A stretch of 64,000 nucleotides of DNA from Legionella massiliensis (GTDB taxonomy: Bacteria; Pseudomonadota; Gammaproteobacteria; Legionellales; Legionellaceae), in NCBI RefSeq assembly GCF_000756815.1, contig NZ_CCVW01000003.1, positions 558,001 to 622,000 on the forward strand, read 5' to 3'. Made by a program: the position numbers and the translations under genes. Numbering within the stretch: the first letter of the stretch is position 1; every line of letters starts with the position of its first letter. Positions 61,376 to 64,000 of the stretch are shown piece by piece. Under the pieces are notes generated by a model, which saw nothing but the letters and a program-made list of their open reading frames with translations, made no database searches and was not told where the DNA came from.

Positions 61376-62656
61376 ATGGGGGGATATATATCACCGCTTT
61401 ACAGGGAGTTACAGGAAGAAACAAGCAAGTTGGAAAAAGAATTTAATCGTTATGCCAAAAGCTATATCTTTCCTGCACACGAGCAGTTAATAGCTTATAC
61501 AGAATCAGAAATTAAGGCTTTATATCATAAAAAAGTAGAGTCTAAATCAAACTCTAATTGGCTTTTTTCCGCCGCAGCTGATCCAACACGTCTCGATCAG
61601 ATAGCCTTTATCACTAAGTTGCGAAATGACTTAAACAATGATCTGAGTTCTAATGATAGTGTCAGACGAAAGAAAGCAGAACGTACTTTATTCGGAGCGG
61701 TACTGCATCGTCATCTTCGGCTTAGGGTGAGTTATGAAGAGGGGCTAGTAGGCTATGTCAGCAGCTATGTGACGAATATAAATTACTGTGCCTTGAATAA
61801 TGCGCTCGTCGAATTATTTGATCTTGGCAGTCTTGATGACTACACCATTTATACCTGTTGCTCTGCGGCCTGGGGGTATTTACAACAGGAGTCCTCGAAG
61901 AACAGATATGCTTATATCAATAAGAAGAATGATTTTTTTGACAATTTTGAAGATATTATTACTAAGGCGGAGCCAAAGGCTGCACCTATTAAAGCTCAGA
62001 TAGATTCTATTTATTTTATTCAATCAATGGCAAAAACCCTGGCTGAATCAGATGATGAAATAGTCGATAAATGTTTTGAGCCCCTAGAAAGACTGGTGAC
62101 CTCTAAACTTCAAGCCATTAAACAAGGCGATTGTTATTTGACCAGAAATGACATACTTGCTTGTTTAAAGGAAATCAATGCCAGTCAACGTACCTATAAG
62201 GTGTTTGCAGATTTGCTGCCAGAACGCTTCATTATTAGCAAAAATGGAGATGCCTATAGTCCTGGTAAAGATGGTGAAATGGAAAATGATGGCAATTTTA
62301 TCGATGCGATCACTAAGCTGCTAATTGCCCAAAGTAAATATACCCTGATTGGGGCTTATCTCTTTTGTCTGAGTCAATGCACGCTGGAGATGCCTCATCT
62401 TGACAGTGCGATTCGCAACGCAATCAAAGAGTCTTCTACTAATGTCTTGGATATCCAAACCTATAATAGTGCTTTTGAACAGCTTAAAAAGTTTATGGAT
62501 AGAGAAGCAACCGCTGATGTTGATTTTTCAGCTTGGCAGACTAAAGAAAAGCAGGGTCAAGAAAAAATGATTCGTAAGCTGATGGATGTTAAGGACGAAT
62601 ATGCGAAGAAACCAATCAGTCAGGAGGGTGATTCGATACAGTTTGTTGTGGTTTAA
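61376..62656 (+). CDS. Unknown protein with N-terminal MGGYIS motif, effector candidate
   Basis: 426 residues, unrecognised. AAGGAGAGG lies before the ATG, so the start is firm. The protein starts MGGYISP, which fits the eukaryotic N-myristoylation pattern MGxxxS. The body is predicted helical (LYRELQEETSKLEKEFNRYA, LVTSKLQAIKQGDCYLTRNDILACLKEI), with no membrane segment or signal peptide, and the tail is acidic to hydrophobic (EGDSIQFVVV). Several Legionella effectors gain host lipid anchors at their ends, so host myristoylation is a reasonable but untested idea. It is linked to the gene before it by a nine-base gap. Confidence 0.65.
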   Translation: MGGYISPLYRELQEETSKLEKEFNRYAKSYIFPAHEQLIAYTESEIKALYHKKVESKSNSNWLFSAAADPTRLDQIAFITKLRNDLNNDLSSNDSVRRKKAERTLFGAVLHRHLRLRVSYEEGLVGYVSSYVTNINYCALNNALVELFDLGSLDDYTIYTCCSAAWGYLQQESSKNRYAYINKKNDFFDNFEDIITKAEPKAAPIKAQIDSIYFIQSMAKTLAESDDEIVDKCFEPLERLVTSKLQAIKQGDCYLTRNDILACLKEINASQRTYKVFADLLPERFIISKNGDAYSPGKDGEMENDGNFIDAITKLLIAQSKYTLIGAYLFCLSQCTLEMPHLDSAIRNAIKESSTNVLDIQTYNSAFEQLKKFMDREATADVDFSAWQTKEKQGQEKMIRKLMDVKDEYAKKPISQEGDSIQFVVV

Positions 62657-62719
62657 TCTATAAGTATGGAGATGTAGCAGTGGGTAAACACCTTGTCATC
62701 CTGAGCTCCCAAAGACGTA

Positions 62720-62850
62720 CGTCATGTCGAGCGCAGAGAGACATCTCCTGAGTGTAGCACTGTGCTAATCCCGGAGATCCCTCACTATGTTCGGGATGAC
62801 GAGGTCTTTATCGATGTTTGCCCCAAAGGGCTGGGGCGCTCAGGATGACT
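62720..62850. repeat. Family B repeat with long leader, inverted copy 8
   Basis: The reverse complement of 54025-54155, including the CCCCAAAGGG and TCGATGTTTG leader segments, with few differences. It lies between the convergent unknown gene pair and clpB. Confidence 0.85.
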
Positions 62851-62890
62851 TGGTGACGGGGGTGAGACCTATTACAAGCTCTGAGCCCCC

Positions 62891-64000
62891 TCAACCAGCA
62901 ATAAAATGCAATTTATCCTCCTTCCAGATCACCTCAATCCTATCCCCAGACTTAAACTCACCAAGCAATAAAGCCTGCGCAAGAGGGTTTTCCAGTTTCT
63001 GCTGGATAGTCCTTTTCAGCGGCCTTGCACCATAAACAGGATCAAACCCTGCCTCTGCCAAATGCGATAGCGCCTCAGGGCTAAGCTCCAAACTGATATT
63101 TTGCTGAGCCAAACGTGCTTGTAAATGGCTTATCTGGATAGCAGCAATAGTCGCAATCTGTTCTTTCGCCAAAGGATGAAAAACAACCGTATCATCGATT
63201 CGATTGATAAACTCTGGGCGGAAATGCTGTCCGACTATTTCCATAACCGCAGCTTTGATTTGCTCATAATTTAATTTAGCGGCCATATCCTGAATAAGAT
63301 GGGAGCCTAAATTTGAAGTCATCACAATAACCGTATTACGGAAATCAACAGTTCGACCCTGGCCGTCTGTGAGGCGACCATCATCGAGAACTTGCAGTAG
63401 CACATTAAAAACATCGGAATGCGCTTTTTCAACCTCGTCAAGCAAGATGACCGAATAGGGGCGGCGTCGCACTGCTTCAGTCAAATAGCCTCCTTCCTCA
63501 TAGCCGACATAGCCTGGGGGCGCACCGATTAAACGGGCAACAGAGTGTTTTTCCATGAACTCAGACATATCGATACGAACCATGGCCTCTTCAGTGTCGA
63601 ATAGAAAGGTTGCCAGCGCTTTACAAAGCTCGGTCTTACCAACACCAGTTGGTCCAAGGAACAGGAAGGAACCAATAGGTCGATTTGGATCAGACAGGCC
63701 TGCCCGTGAGCGGCGAATGGCATTAGAAACCGCATCGACAGCCTCGTCTTGCCCAACGAGTCGTTTATGCAAGTTTTCCTCCATATGCAGGAGTTTTTCC
63801 TTTTCACCCTCAAGCATTTTGGCGACAGGGATCCCAGTCCATTTGGAGACAACCTCGGCAATTTCTTCCTCAGTCACCTTATTACGAACTAGCTTATTAT
63901 CAGAATTTTCTGCATTCTCAGAAGCAATTACCTGATTTAAACGTTTTTCAAGTTCGGGAATACGGCCATATTGCAGTTCTGACATGCGGGTCAAATCACC
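62891..64000 (-). CDS. clpB: Disaggregase ClpB (3' part only)
   Basis: The C-terminal 369 residues are inside the window; the frame runs off the right edge. The visible part starts [21 protein letters not shown], the end of the ClpB middle coiled coil, then the second AAA+ domain with [13 protein letters not shown], Walker A GPTGVGKT, Walker [10 protein letters not shown] and the C-terminal D2 small domain ([22 protein letters not shown]). ClpB works with DnaK to rescue aggregated proteins after heat shock. A heat-shock promoter, if present, would lie outside the window. Confidence 0.97.
   Translation of the reverse strand, partial: GDLTRMSELQYGRIPELEKRLNQVIASENAENSDNKLVRNKVTEEEIAEVVSKWTGIPVAKMLEGEKEKLLHMEENLHKRLVGQDEAVDAVSNAIRRSRAGLSDPNRPIGSFLFLGPTGVGKTELCKALATFLFDTEEAMVRIDMSEFMEKHSVARLIGAPPGYVGYEEGGYLTEAVRRRPYSVILLDEVEKAHSDVFNVLLQVLDDGRLTDGQGRTVDFRNTVIVMTSNLGSHLIQDMAAKLNYEQIKAAVMEIVGQHFRPEFINRIDDTVVFHPLAKEQIATIAAIQISHLQARLAQQNISLELSPEALSHLAEAGFDPVYGARPLKRTIQQKLENPLAQALLLGEFKSGDRIEVIWKEDKLHFIAG

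Noticed and set aside
63555-63935. 126-residue plus-strand open frame inside clpB
   Set aside because: An antisense shadow of the conserved ClpB D2 domain.

Overview
The window looks like a chromosome segment of a Legionella species or a close relative (Gammaproteobacteria, Legionellales). The evidence is a lateral-type polar flagellar system with FlhF/FlhG and the FlrB/FlrC two-component pair but no chemotaxis genes, a MotC/MotD-like stator pair, two large ankyrin-repeat proteins and a Fic-domain protein of the kind exported by the Dot/Icm secretion system, PmrA-box-like motifs in front of those genes, and many short palindromic repeats in the gaps between genes. The species cannot be named from the sequence.

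Layout. 1-8.7 kb: flagellar export and regulation operon (fliR end, flhB, flhA, flhF, flhG, then fliA, motA, motB and a DUF2802 gene). 8.9-16.2 kb: an unknown gene, prfB with its programmed frameshift, lysS, queF, a LuxR-type regulator, a small glycine-rich membrane protein and a BepA-like M48 protease. 16.5-19.4 kb: riboflavin genes ribD-ribE-ribBA. 19.5-29.7 kb: an accessory block in which two paralogous ankyrin proteins flank the housekeeping pair pyrG-kdsA, followed by a Fic gene transcribed divergently from the larger ankyrin gene. 29.9-34.0 kb: class Ia ribonucleotide reductase nrdA-nrdB with a pair of NrdR boxes. 34.2-43 kb: a phosphodiester glycosidase, pmbA, trxB-aat-infA (aat apparently starts with ATT), ftsK-lolA-rarA. 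43-45.8 kb: an orphan type III polyketide synthase, a DedA membrane protein and a membrane-anchored chorismate-lyase-like protein. 45.9-54.6 kb: a second flagellar cluster (flrB-flrC behind a sigma-54 promoter, fliE, fliF, fliG, fliH, fliI, fliJ), followed by yhdP, a membrane protein and mpl. 60.8-62.7 kb: a two-gene unit of unknown function. 62.9 kb to the end: the 3' part of clpB.

The two flagellar clusters cover the basal body ring, switch, export gate, export ATPase complex, stator and the FlrBC/FliA regulatory steps. Filament, hook, rod and master-regulator genes must lie elsewhere.

The gaps hold at least four families of short inverted repeats. One has 19-bp terminal inverted repeats and, in its best copy (60654-60788), an 11-bp flanking duplication, so it behaves like a non-autonomous transposable element. 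A recent 257-bp tandem duplication lies between fliG and fliH and has left a dead copy of the fliH start.

The most notable content is the ankyrin pair. They share a C-terminal module of about 140 residues that I do not recognise, present three times in this window, and both genes carry similar PmrA-like motifs. The unknown two-gene unit at 60.8-62.7 kb is also notable, because its second product begins with a eukaryotic-type N-myristoylation motif.
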